A stretch of DNA of 64,000 nt from Streptomyces asiaticus (lineage in GTDB: Bacteria; Actinomycetota; Actinomycetes; Streptomycetales; Streptomycetaceae), in NCBI RefSeq assembly GCF_018138715.1, contig NZ_JAGSHX010000006.1, forward strand, positions 4,092,001 through 4,156,000, in the 5' to 3' direction. Below, piece after piece: positions 57,314-64,000 of the stretch (positions are counted from its first letter, which is position 1; every line of letters starts with the position of its first letter). The notes beneath the pieces were generated by a model that saw only the letters and a list, made by a program, of their open reading frames with translations, was not told the origin of the DNA and searched no databases. A program made the position numbers and the translations under genes.

Positions 57314-59883
57314 CCGGCCGCACGGCCCCCTCCGGCGTCTCCCGGCCGCCGCTGTCCCTCGACGAGTACGCCGAGCGGGCGCGCACCCGACTGGGCCCGG
57401 AGATCTGGGACTTCATCGAGGGCGGGGCCGGGGAGGAGCGGACGCTCGCCGCCAACCGGGCGGCGTTCGACCGCACCCGGCTCAGCCCCCGGGTCCTGAC
57501 CGGAGTGGGTGAGTGCGACCCGTCCACCACGGTCCTGGGACGGCGGTGGGGGGCGCCGGTGGCCGTGGCGCCCATGGCCTACCACACCCTGATGCACCCC
57601 GACGGCGAGACGGCCACCGCGCGGGCGGCTGGCGCGGCCGGGCTCCCGCTCGTGGTGAGCACCTTCGCCGGGCGGACCTTCGCCGAGATCGCCGCGGCCG
57701 CCACCTCGCCGCTGTGGCTCCAGGTCTACTGCTTCCGCGACCGCGACACGACCCGGCGGCTCATCGAACACGCGGAGGCCGCCGGGTTCGAGGCGCTGGT
57801 CCTGACCGTCGACACCCCGCGGCTCGGCCGCCGACTGCGCGACCTGCGCAACGACTTCCGGCTGCCGCCGCACATCGCGCCCGCCAACCTGCCCGCCGAC
57901 GAGGCCGATTACTCGTCCCCGTCCGAGCACGGGCGCACCGGCCTCGACCCCGCGCTCGACTGGTCGGTCATCGCCTGGCTGCGCTCGGTCAGCCGGCTGC
58001 CCGTACTGGTCAAGGGCGTCATGACCGCCGAGGACGCCCGGCGCGCGATCGCCGCCGGTGTGGACGGCATCGTGGTCTCCAACCACGGCGGACGGCAGCT
58101 GGACGGGGCACCGGCCACCCTGGACGTGCTCGCCCCGATCGCCGCCGCCGTGGACGGCCGCTGCGCCCTGCTCCTGGACGGCGGCGTCCGCCGCGGCCGG
58201 GACGTCCTCGGCGCCCTCGCCCTGGGGGCGGACGCCGTGCTGCTCGGCCGCCCGGTGCTGCACGGACTGGCCGTGGCGGGCGGGGCCGGCGTGGCGGGCG
58301 TCCTGGGCCTGGTCCTGGACGAGCTGTCGGAGGCCATGACGCTGACCGGCACCGCCACCGTCGCCGACGCGGACGCCTCGCTGCCGGCCGGGCCGGAGGA
58401 CACCGCCGCGGCGCGCCACCGCCGCTCCGGCGAGGCACCGCTCCCCGACCGGCCGGAGCCGACGGGCACCGCCACGGCGACCCTGCACAAGGAGAATCTG
58501 CACCGCAGCGTGACGGACACCTCGCCACCGACCGCACCCGCAAACACCCCCACGGCCGGACTGCGCAAGCAGGATCTGCACCGCAGCGTGTCCGACCCGG
58601 TGCTGGACACCATGAACTTCCTGAACGAGATCACCGGCCGCTTCCCGGACGTGGTCTCCTTCGCCCCCGGAAGGCCGTACGAGGAGTTCTTCGACAAGGA
58701 CGAGATCCTCGAGCACATCCGCCGCTACCTCGACCACTTGGCCGCGGGCGGTGCCTCGGACGAGGCCATCCGCACCGCGCTGTACCAGTACGGCCCGACC
58801 GCCGGCCAGATCCGCGAGCTGATCTCCGACTCGCTCCGCGCCGACGAGGGCATCGACGCCCCGCCGGGCGCGATCGTGGTGACGGTGGGCGCCCAGGAGG
58901 GGATGCTGCTGGCCCTGCGCGCGCTCTTCGCGGACCCCGGGGACGTCCTGCTGGTCGCCAGCCCCTGCTACGTGGGCATCACCGGGGCCGCCAGTCTGCT
59001 GGGGGTGCCCGTGCACCCCGTCGAGGAGCGGGCCGACGGTCTTGACGTGGCCGATGTGGAGGCCGCCGTCCTCGCCGAGCGGGCCCGGGGCCGCCGCCCG
59101 CGCGCCTTCTACGTGGTGCCGGACCATTCGAACCCGTCGGGCAACACCATGTCCCGGCGCGCCCGCGAGGAGTTGCTGGAGCTGGCGGCCCGGCACGATC
59201 TGCTCATCCTCGAGGACAGCCCGTACCGGCTGGTCAGCCCCGGCGTCCAGCTGCCCACGCTGAAGTCGATGGACCACGCGCGTCGGGTGATCCACCTCGG
59301 GTCGTACTCGAAGTCGGTGTTCCCCAGCGCCCGCGTCGGATTCGTCGTCGCGGACCAGCCCGTGCGGGATCCGTCGGGGGCCGAGAGCCTGCTCGCCGAC
59401 GAACTCGCCAAGATCAAGAGCATGGTGACGGTGAACACCCCGGCGCTGAGCCAGGCGGCCGTCGCCGGTGCCCTGCTGGCCTGCGGCGGCCGGCTCACCG
59501 AGCGCAACGCGGTGCCGGCCAAGCACTACGGCGAGGCGCTCCGCGTCACCCTCGAGCAACTGGACCGCCACTTCCCCGAGGACGTCCGCGACCGGCTCGG
59601 CATCGGCTGGAACCGGCCCAGCGGCGGCTTCTTCCTCACCGTCCGGGTTCCGTTCCCCGCCGACAACGCCGCGCTGCTGCGCTCGGCCGAGGACCACGGA
59701 GTCATCTGGACACCGATGGCCTACTTCTACCCGGGCCCCGGCGGCGAACGGTCGATCCGGCTCTCCTTCAGCTATCTGAGCCCCGCGGAGATCGAGGACG
59801 GCATCGCACGGCTCGCCGCCTTCCTGCACGCGGAGATCGAGCGCCCCGGCGCCACCGGACCCACCTCGGGACGTGACACATGA
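57310..59883 (+). CDS. hmo-hpgT: Fused 4-hydroxymandelate oxidase / 4-hydroxyphenylglycine transaminase
   Basis: An 857-aa fusion of two enzymes usually made separately. Residues about 10-365 are an FMN-dependent alpha-hydroxy-acid oxidase (Hmo): WDFIEGGAGEERT, the FMN-binding LWLQVYCFRDRD, VLVKGVMTAEDA, the catalytic histidine in VSNHGGRQLD and LLDGGVRRGRDV. Residues about 418-857 are a fold-type I PLP aminotransferase (HpgT): YQYGPTAGQ, DHSNPSGN and the PLP lysine in GSYSKSVFPSARVGF. A linker of about 60 residues joins them. The protein should turn 4-hydroxymandelate into 4-hydroxybenzoylformate and then transaminate it to L-Hpg with Tyr as amino donor, which regenerates 4-hydroxyphenylpyruvate. 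The GTG start overlaps the hmaS stop and its stop overlaps the next ATG. All key motifs of both halves are present, so both should be active. Confidence 0.94.
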   Translation: MTGRTAPSGVSRPPLSLDEYAERARTRLGPEIWDFIEGGAGEERTLAANRAAFDRTRLSPRVLTGVGECDPSTTVLGRRWGAPVAVAPMAYHTLMHPDGETATARAAGAAGLPLVVSTFAGRTFAEIAAAATSPLWLQVYCFRDRDTTRRLIEHAEAAGFEALVLTVDTPRLGRRLRDLRNDFRLPPHIAPANLPADEADYSSPSEHGRTGLDPALDWSVIAWLRSVSRLPVLVKGVMTAEDARRAIAAGVDGIVVSNHGGRQLDGAPATLDVLAPIAAAVDGRCALLLDGGVRRGRDVLGALALGADAVLLGRPVLHGLAVAGGAGVAGVLGLVLDELSEAMTLTGTATVADADASLPAGPEDTAAARHRRSGEAPLPDRPEPTGTATATLHKENLHRSVTDTSPPTAPANTPTAGLRKQDLHRSVSDPVLDTMNFLNEITGRFPDVVSFAPGRPYEEFFDKDEILEHIRRYLDHLAAGGASDEAIRTALYQYGPTAGQIRELISDSLRADEGIDAPPGAIVVTVGAQEGMLLALRALFADPGDVLLVASPCYVGITGAASLLGVPVHPVEERADGLDVADVEAAVLAERARGRRPRAFYVVPDHSNPSGNTMSRRAREELLELAARHDLLILEDSPYRLVSPGVQLPTLKSMDHARRVIHLGSYSKSVFPSARVGFVVADQPVRDPSGAESLLADELAKIKSMVTVNTPALSQAAVAGALLACGGRLTERNAVPAKHYGEALRVTLEQLDRHFPEDVRDRLGIGWNRPSGGFFLTVRVPFPADNAALLRSAEDHGVIWTPMAYFYPGPGGERSIRLSFSYLSPAEIEDGIARLAAFLHAEIERPGATGPTSGRDT

Positions 59884-60989
59884 GAACCGCCGTCGTCGTC
59901 GGAACCGGGCTGATCGGCACGTCCATCGCCCTCGCCCTGAGCCGCTGGGGCGTCCTGGTGTACCTGGACGACGCCGACACCACGGCCGCCAGGACCGCCG
60001 AGGCCCTGGGGGCGGGCTCGCTGGAGATGCCCACCGGGCCGGTGGACCTCGCCGTCCTCGCGGTGCCGCCCGCGAGCATCGGCACCGTGCTCGCCCGCTG
60101 TCAGCGGGACGGGCTGGCACACACCTACACCGATGTGGCCAGCGTCAAGGTGCGGCCGCACGAGGAGGTCCGCGCGGCCGGTGGCGATCCGTCCCGCTAC
60201 ATCGGCGGACATCCGCTGGCCGGCGGCGAGCGCTCCGGTCCGCTCGCGGCCCGCGCCGACCTCTTCGAGGGGCGCCCCTGGGTGCTGACCCCCTCGCCCC
60301 TCACCGATCGCTCGGCGCTCAACCGGGGGCTGGAGCTGGTCTCGCTGTGCGGTGGTGTCCCCGTCCTGATGGACACCGACGCCCATGACCGCGCCGTCGC
60401 CCTGACCTCGCACGCACCGCATCTGGTCGCCTCGATGATGGCGGCCAGGCTGGAGCACGCCGAGGCCGAGCACATCCGGGTGTCGGGACAGGGGCTGCGG
60501 GACGTCACCCGCATCGCGGCGGGCGAACCCGCCCTGTGGAGCGACATCCTGACCGCGAACGCCGACGCGGTGGCCGACGTCCTCGACGACTACGCCAAGG
60601 ACCTGGAACAACTGATCGCCGTCCTGCGGGCGCTGCCCGGGGCGGAGTCCGAGGGGCGCCGGCAGGCCGCCGCCGATCTCCAGGAGTTGCTGCGGCGCGG
60701 CAACCGGGGCCACGCCCGCGTACCGCACAAACAGCGTTCCCGGCCCGCCGAGTACGTGGCGATCCCGGTGGCCGTCCCGGACCAGCCCGGAGCGCTGGCC
60801 CGGCTGTTCTCCACCGTCGGCGAGGCCGGGGTCAACATCGAGGACGTGCGCATCGAGCACTCCCTCGACCAGCCGCGCGGCCTGGTCGAACTGCTCGTGG
60901 ATTCAACCTCGGTAGCGGGCGTACGGCGGGTGCTGGACGCCAACGGCTGGACCATGCGGGAGAAGCCACTGCTGGTCGGCGACGCCTGA
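59880..60989 (+). CDS. pdh: Prephenate dehydrogenase with C-terminal ACT domain
   Basis: A 369-aa TyrA-type dehydrogenase that oxidatively decarboxylates prephenate to 4-hydroxyphenylpyruvate, the entry substrate of the Hpg cycle. The Rossmann motif VVGTGLIGTSIALAL starts at residue 6, and the TyrA segment GGHPLAGGERSGP (active-site histidine) is near residue 110. From about residue 290 an ACT domain follows (VAVPDQPGALARLFSTVGEAGVNIEDV), which in housekeeping enzymes senses an aromatic amino acid; here it may sense Tyr or the pathway product. The ATG overlaps the stop of the fusion gene (ATGA). It is the last gene of the hmaS operon. Confidence 0.93.
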   Translation: MRTAVVVGTGLIGTSIALALSRWGVLVYLDDADTTAARTAEALGAGSLEMPTGPVDLAVLAVPPASIGTVLARCQRDGLAHTYTDVASVKVRPHEEVRAAGGDPSRYIGGHPLAGGERSGPLAARADLFEGRPWVLTPSPLTDRSALNRGLELVSLCGGVPVLMDTDAHDRAVALTSHAPHLVASMMAARLEHAEAEHIRVSGQGLRDVTRIAAGEPALWSDILTANADAVADVLDDYAKDLEQLIAVLRALPGAESEGRRQAAADLQELLRRGNRGHARVPHKQRSRPAEYVAIPVAVPDQPGALARLFSTVGEAGVNIEDVRIEHSLDQPRGLVELLVDSTSVAGVRRVLDANGWTMREKPLLVGDA

Positions 60990-61015
60990 GGAATCCGGAC
61001 CGGCTCCGCCTGCTT

Positions 61016-61184
61016 TCCCCTCCCCGCCCCTTCCCGCAGCATGCATGTGCGGCTCCGCCGCGTGGCAGGGACTCCGCCCCTGGACCCCCGGGCCTGGAGT
61101 GAAGCCCCGGCCCGGGGCCTGGGGCAGAGCCCCACCACGCGGCGGAGCCGCATGTCGATGCTTCGGGAAGGGGCGGGGAGGGGA
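61016..61184. repeat. Long interrupted inverted repeat between pdh and the UbiB-like gene
   Basis: Outer arms of 21 bp (61016-61036 with 61164-61184) and inner arms of 18 bp (61048-61065 with 61135-61152) are each perfectly complementary, with further pairing inside (CCCCGGGCC / GGCCCGGGG type). The whole can fold into one extended hairpin of about 170 nt. It ends the Hpg operon and separates it from the convergent UbiB-like gene, so it should terminate both. Elements of this GC-rich type are common between convergent Streptomyces genes. Confidence 0.85.
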
Positions 61185-61221
61185 GCAGCCCGCCACAGGC
61201 GTCAAGATCCACCGACACCCC

Positions 61222-63309
61222 CTAGAACGTGTCGTGGGTGTTCGGCCGGCGCAGCGCGGTGTAGAGGGCGCGCAGCATGAGGATCGCGCTGACCGCGAGC
61301 ATCTGATAGCCGAGCAGCGGGAACAGCTCCACCTCCGCGGTGACCCGGGGCCCGCGCCCGGTGCCGAACACCACCAGGACCACCCCCATCAGCCCGGTGC
61401 AGGCCCCCAGCAGCGTGACCGTCATCTGGTGGATCAGCCCGGAGACGAAACGCCGCTCCCGCTCGTCGGCGAGCACCCGCACCCGGACCGTGAACCGCCC
61501 CTCCTCCAGCGACGCGCCGATCCGCTCCGCCCTCCGGGGCAGCCGCCGCAGCATCGGCAGCGCGGACAGGAACTCATGGGTCGCGCTCCGCGCCAGGGAC
61601 GAGAACCCGGACGCGAACCCGCCCTCCTCCTCGCTCCCGGTACCCGTGGCGCGGAACCGCAGCCGGTCGGTGAGGAGGTCCACGGCGATCGACCGGGCCT
61701 CGTCGATCATGTTGAAGTCGGGGGTGATCCGGCCCAGGGTGCCCTCGATGGTCGCCAGGGCCCGGAAGACGGCGGCCACCTCCGGCGGCACGGCGAGACC
61801 GAACCGGGCGAGCAGCTGGAACAGCGCGGTGAACATCTCGGTGTCCGGCCGCGCCCCCGCCCCCAGGTGCTGGGCCATGAACTGCCCCAGCTCGCGCTCC
61901 AGCAGCAGCGAGTTGAGCATCAGGTCCTCGCTCCTGGTGGCCCTCGTGCCGAGCAGGGCCATCAGCGCGTCGTGCAGACCGGCCCGGTCGCCGCGGTCGA
62001 CGGCCACCAGCATCTCCTGGAGGGCATGGCGTACGGACGGGTCGATACGGCCCACCGAGCCGAAGTCGAGCAGGCCGATGCGCCCCTTGTCGAGCAGCAG
62101 CACATTGCCCGGATGCGGATCGGCGTGGAACACCCCCGCCTTCAGGATCTGGTGGAGCATGGCGGCGAAGGCGGTCCGGGCGATCTGGTGGCGGTCCAGC
62201 CCCTTGCGCTCCGCGACGGCCGCCGCACGGTCGAAGGTGACCCCCTCCAGCCACTCCTGGACCATCACCCTGGCCGTGGTGAACTCCTCGTGCACCCGGG
62301 GCACGCGCACCGGGGCGTCCGCCTCGTACCCGCCGCAGGACGCCGCCACCACCGCGGCGTTGTTGGCCTCGATCCGGAAGTCCAGCTCCTCCCGCACGGA
62401 GGTGGAGAAGCCGTCGCCCAGATCCCGCAGCCCCATGGCGTGGGAGGACCGGGACCGCTGCTGGAGGCCGCGGCTGACCGCGACGACGATGTCCAGGTCG
62501 CGCTCGACCATCTCGCGGATCCCCGGGCGCTGGACCTTCACCACGACCACCGGGCCTCCGGTCAGCTTGGCGCGGTGGACCTGGGCGATCGAGGCGGCCG
62601 CGAGCGGGACCTGCTCGATCCACTCGAAGGCGTCCTCCACCGGCCTGCCCAGCTCCGCGCGCAGCAGCGCCGCCACGTCCCCCCACGGCGCGGGCGCCAC
62701 ATCGCTCTGCAATCGGCTGAGTTCGTCGATGAAGTGCGGGGGCAGCAGATCGCGCCGGGTGGACAGCAGCTGGCCCAGTTTGATGAAGGCCCCGCCGCAC
62801 TCCTCCAGCGCCAGCCGCAGCCCCCTGGCCATCCGCTCGCCGAACTCGCCGGGCCGCAGGGCCCGTTCCAGACTGTGCCGGCTGCGCAGCGGACGGCTCA
62901 GCCCGTGGCGCATGAAGATCCGGCTGATCTGCGAATAGCGGCGGGTGCGCCGCAGCCGGCTGCGCATCGCGCGCCACAGCCGCATGGGCAGCGCCCAGCT
63001 GCCGCGCGGCAGAAAGACCTCGGCCAGCACCAGGGTGGCCATCGCGGCGAGGACGGACACCCCGACCTGCACGCCGTACAGCACGCCCATGCTCTGCTGG
63101 TCGTGCATGGTCGGCTTGAAGACGAGCATCGCGCCCAGCCCGACCAGACCGGCGCCGAGGGCGCGCAGCGGGCCCACCCGGATGCCGAGCAGCCGACCGG
63201 AGATCGCCGAGACGCCGAAGACGAAGACGCCCAGCGACGACACGGCGATCAGCACGATCAGCAGCCCGAAGGACAGATCGTCGATGCTGGTGGCAGCCAG
63301 CCAGGTCAT
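61222..63309 (-). CDS. ABC1/AarF/UbiB-family atypical kinase, membrane-bound
   Basis: A 695-aa protein of the AarF/UbiB/ADCK family. The ATG at 63309 follows a GGGGGAA site; a TTG 36 nt upstream is weaker. It has N-terminal membrane segments (LLIVLIAVSSLGVFVFGV and a second near residue 75), the family KxGQ motif in KLGQLLSTRRDLLPPHF, the alanine-rich AASIAQVHRA motif replacing the normal P-loop, the kinase lysine in VVVKVQRPG, and HADPHPGNVLLL and LLDFGSVGR as catalytic loop and DFG. Two C-terminal hydrophobic segments follow. Such proteins support isoprenoid quinone or lipid metabolism. It is probably not part of the peptide pathway although it lies between the Hpg operon and the MbtH gene. 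Confidence 0.9.
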   Translation of the reverse strand: MTWLAATSIDDLSFGLLIVLIAVSSLGVFVFGVSAISGRLLGIRVGPLRALGAGLVGLGAMLVFKPTMHDQQSMGVLYGVQVGVSVLAAMATLVLAEVFLPRGSWALPMRLWRAMRSRLRRTRRYSQISRIFMRHGLSRPLRSRHSLERALRPGEFGERMARGLRLALEECGGAFIKLGQLLSTRRDLLPPHFIDELSRLQSDVAPAPWGDVAALLRAELGRPVEDAFEWIEQVPLAAASIAQVHRAKLTGGPVVVVKVQRPGIREMVERDLDIVVAVSRGLQQRSRSSHAMGLRDLGDGFSTSVREELDFRIEANNAAVVAASCGGYEADAPVRVPRVHEEFTTARVMVQEWLEGVTFDRAAAVAERKGLDRHQIARTAFAAMLHQILKAGVFHADPHPGNVLLLDKGRIGLLDFGSVGRIDPSVRHALQEMLVAVDRGDRAGLHDALMALLGTRATRSEDLMLNSLLLERELGQFMAQHLGAGARPDTEMFTALFQLLARFGLAVPPEVAAVFRALATIEGTLGRITPDFNMIDEARSIAVDLLTDRLRFRATGTGSEEEGGFASGFSSLARSATHEFLSALPMLRRLPRRAERIGASLEEGRFTVRVRVLADERERRFVSGLIHQMTVTLLGACTGLMGVVLVVFGTGRGPRVTAEVELFPLLGYQMLAVSAILMLRALYTALRRPNTHDTF

Positions 63310-63413
63310 GGCACGTTCCCCCGGGTGCGATGAGCAGTGCGTCAACAGTAGTCCGGCTCATCCCCCTCGGACCGTGCTGCCCGCATGTCACGCAGCAACC
63401 TGCCAGACACACA

Positions 63414-63449
63414 CCACGGGGCCCGACATCGGGATGTCGGGCCCCGTGG
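63414..63449. terminator. Terminator after the MbtH-like gene, 16-bp perfect stem
   Basis: Arms 63414-63429 and 63434-63449 pair perfectly with a CGGG loop. It lies 22 nt beyond the MbtH-like stop and should end the transcript before the UbiB-like gene on the same strand. Confidence 0.88.
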
Positions 63450-63470
63450 CACGGGAGGACGTGGCGGGCG

Positions 63471-63677
63471 TCAGCCCATCGCCTCGATCAGGCTCTTGGG
63501 CCGCATGTCGGTCCAGTTCTCGTTGATGTAATCCAGGCACGCCTGGCGGTTGTCCTGGCCGTGGACGACGGTCCAGCCCGCGGGCACCTCCGCGAAGGCC
63601 GGCCACAGCGAGTGCTGCCGCTCGTCGTTGACCAGCACGTAGTAGCTGCCGTTCTCGTCCTCGAAGGGGTTGCTCAT
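63471..63677 (-). CDS. MbtH-like NRPS chaperone
   Basis: A 68-aa protein of the MbtH family, of usual length. It has the family pattern: [17 protein letters not shown], then [10 protein letters not shown] with the conserved S-L-W-P, two invariant tryptophans ([10 protein letters not shown] and [12 protein letters not shown]). MbtH-like proteins bind adenylation domains and are often needed for their folding and activity; ten adenylation domains in this cluster, in particular those using Hpg or beta-hydroxylated residues, are likely clients. AAAGG lies 10 nt before the ATG. It reads from the right edge, so the cluster continues rightward. Confidence 0.97.
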   Translation of the reverse strand: MSNPFEDENGSYYVLVNDERQHSLWPAFAEVPAGWTVVHGQDNRQACLDYINENWTDMRPKSLIEAMG

Positions 63678-63699
63678 GGCGTGATCGCCTTTCTGACGG

Positions 63700-63771
63700 A
63701 TCTATCGGGCTCAGCAGGTCTATTGGGTCTATTGGGTCTGTCGGGTCTATCGCATCTATCGCGTCTGCCGG
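63700..63771. repeat. 9-bp tandem repeats upstream of the MbtH-like gene
   Basis: Six clear 9-bp units run from 63718 (GTCTATTGG twice, GTCTGTCGG, GTCTATCGC, ATCTATCGC, GTCTGCCGG), with two more diverged ones from 63700. They fill most of the 113-nt gap between the MbtH-like gene and the gene at the right edge. Confidence 0.85.
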
Positions 63772-63791
63772 GTCCTCGCGGACAGGTCCGG

Positions 63792-64000
63792 TCAGCCGCA
63801 GCCACCGGCGTGGCCGGCGTCACCGGCCGGGACGAGCAGGGCGGGCTCGACCCCGCGGTCGTTCTCCGGCTGTTCCATGACGGCGGTCCGGGTCTTGGCA
63901 CGGACGCTCGCGACAAAACCCGAGAGCCGGTCCAGCCCCCAGAACTTGTCGTGCCGGTGGATGAAGAACGGCACTCCGAACACTCCGTCGCGGTCCACCG
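63792..64000 (-). CDS. C-terminal part of a DsbA-family / 2-hydroxychromene-2-carboxylate isomerase-like protein
   Basis: Only the last 69 or so residues are in the window; the gene starts beyond the right edge. The segment DGVFGVPFFIHRHDKFWGLDRL matches the hallmark C-terminal motif (G-V/A-F-G-V-P-x-F ... FWG-x-D-R-L) of the thioredoxin-fold DsbA/HCCA-isomerase family, which contains glutathione- or thiol-dependent isomerases. The final 35 residues, which end in GHAGGCG, lie outside the family core. Isomerases of this type could act on a polyene or cinnamoyl-type starter, but this is a guess from context. It appears to be in one transcription unit with the MbtH-like gene. Confidence 0.8.
   Translation of the reverse strand, partial: VDRDGVFGVPFFIHRHDKFWGLDRLSGFVASVRAKTRTAVMEQPENDRGVEPALLVPAGDAGHAGGCG

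Noticed and set aside
57163..60120. A 985-codon minus-strand frame across the Hpg operon
   Set aside because: The plus-strand genes have recognisable enzymes with overlapping starts and stops; the antisense frame has none.

Overview
The base composition (very high GC), the codon use and a mycothiol-dependent dehydrogenase point to a Streptomyces or close actinomycete chromosome. The window holds most of a nonribosomal peptide synthetase (NRPS) cluster, with housekeeping-type genes on its left edge and an open right edge.

Left flank (1-3998): a secreted M4 metallopeptidase, an S-(hydroxymethyl)mycothiol dehydrogenase-like gene and an overlapping metallo-beta-lactamase-fold hydrolase. A 17-bp perfect inverted repeat at 4015-4058 separates this flank from the cluster.

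Cluster (about 4033 to beyond 64000): three giant NRPS genes lie on the minus strand (here NRPS1 4550-19417, NRPS2 25849-38016, NRPS3 38264-49264) and encode ten modules. NRPS1 begins with a starter-type condensation domain and ends in an epimerase (E) domain. NRPS3 begins with a C domain of the kind found after E domains and also ends in E. NRPS2 begins the same way and ends in a thioesterase. The inferred order is therefore NRPS1 -> NRPS3 -> NRPS2. Specificity codes read by eye suggest: Thr - (Hpg-like?) - Thr - Gly-like(E) - (Leu/aromatic?) - Pro - (unclear, E) - Gly-like - aromatic(E) - Asn - TE.

Tailoring and supply genes are placed around and between the NRPS genes: four cytochromes P450, a luciferase-like flavin monooxygenase and a separate flavin reductase, an FAD/NAD(P)-binding protein with a class II aldolase, a DrrAB-type exporter, two homologous small membrane proteins, and an MbtH-like protein. 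A tightly overlapped operon at 56282-60989 (HmaS, a fused Hmo-HpgT and prephenate dehydrogenase) makes 4-hydroxyphenylglycine (Hpg) from prephenate. No acyl ligase or pathway regulator is visible. At the right edge begins the C-terminus of a DsbA/2-hydroxychromene-2-carboxylate-isomerase-like protein, so starter-unit genes may lie beyond the window.

The most unusual features are five in-frame tandem-repeat arrays (9, 18, 63, 66 and 75 bp units) inside NRPS catalytic domains, a P450 that lacks the usual I-helix acid/alcohol pair, an E domain behind an apparently Gly-specific module, the Hmo-HpgT fusion, and a 14-bp tandem repeat array in an AT-richer divergent promoter region at about 22.2 kb.
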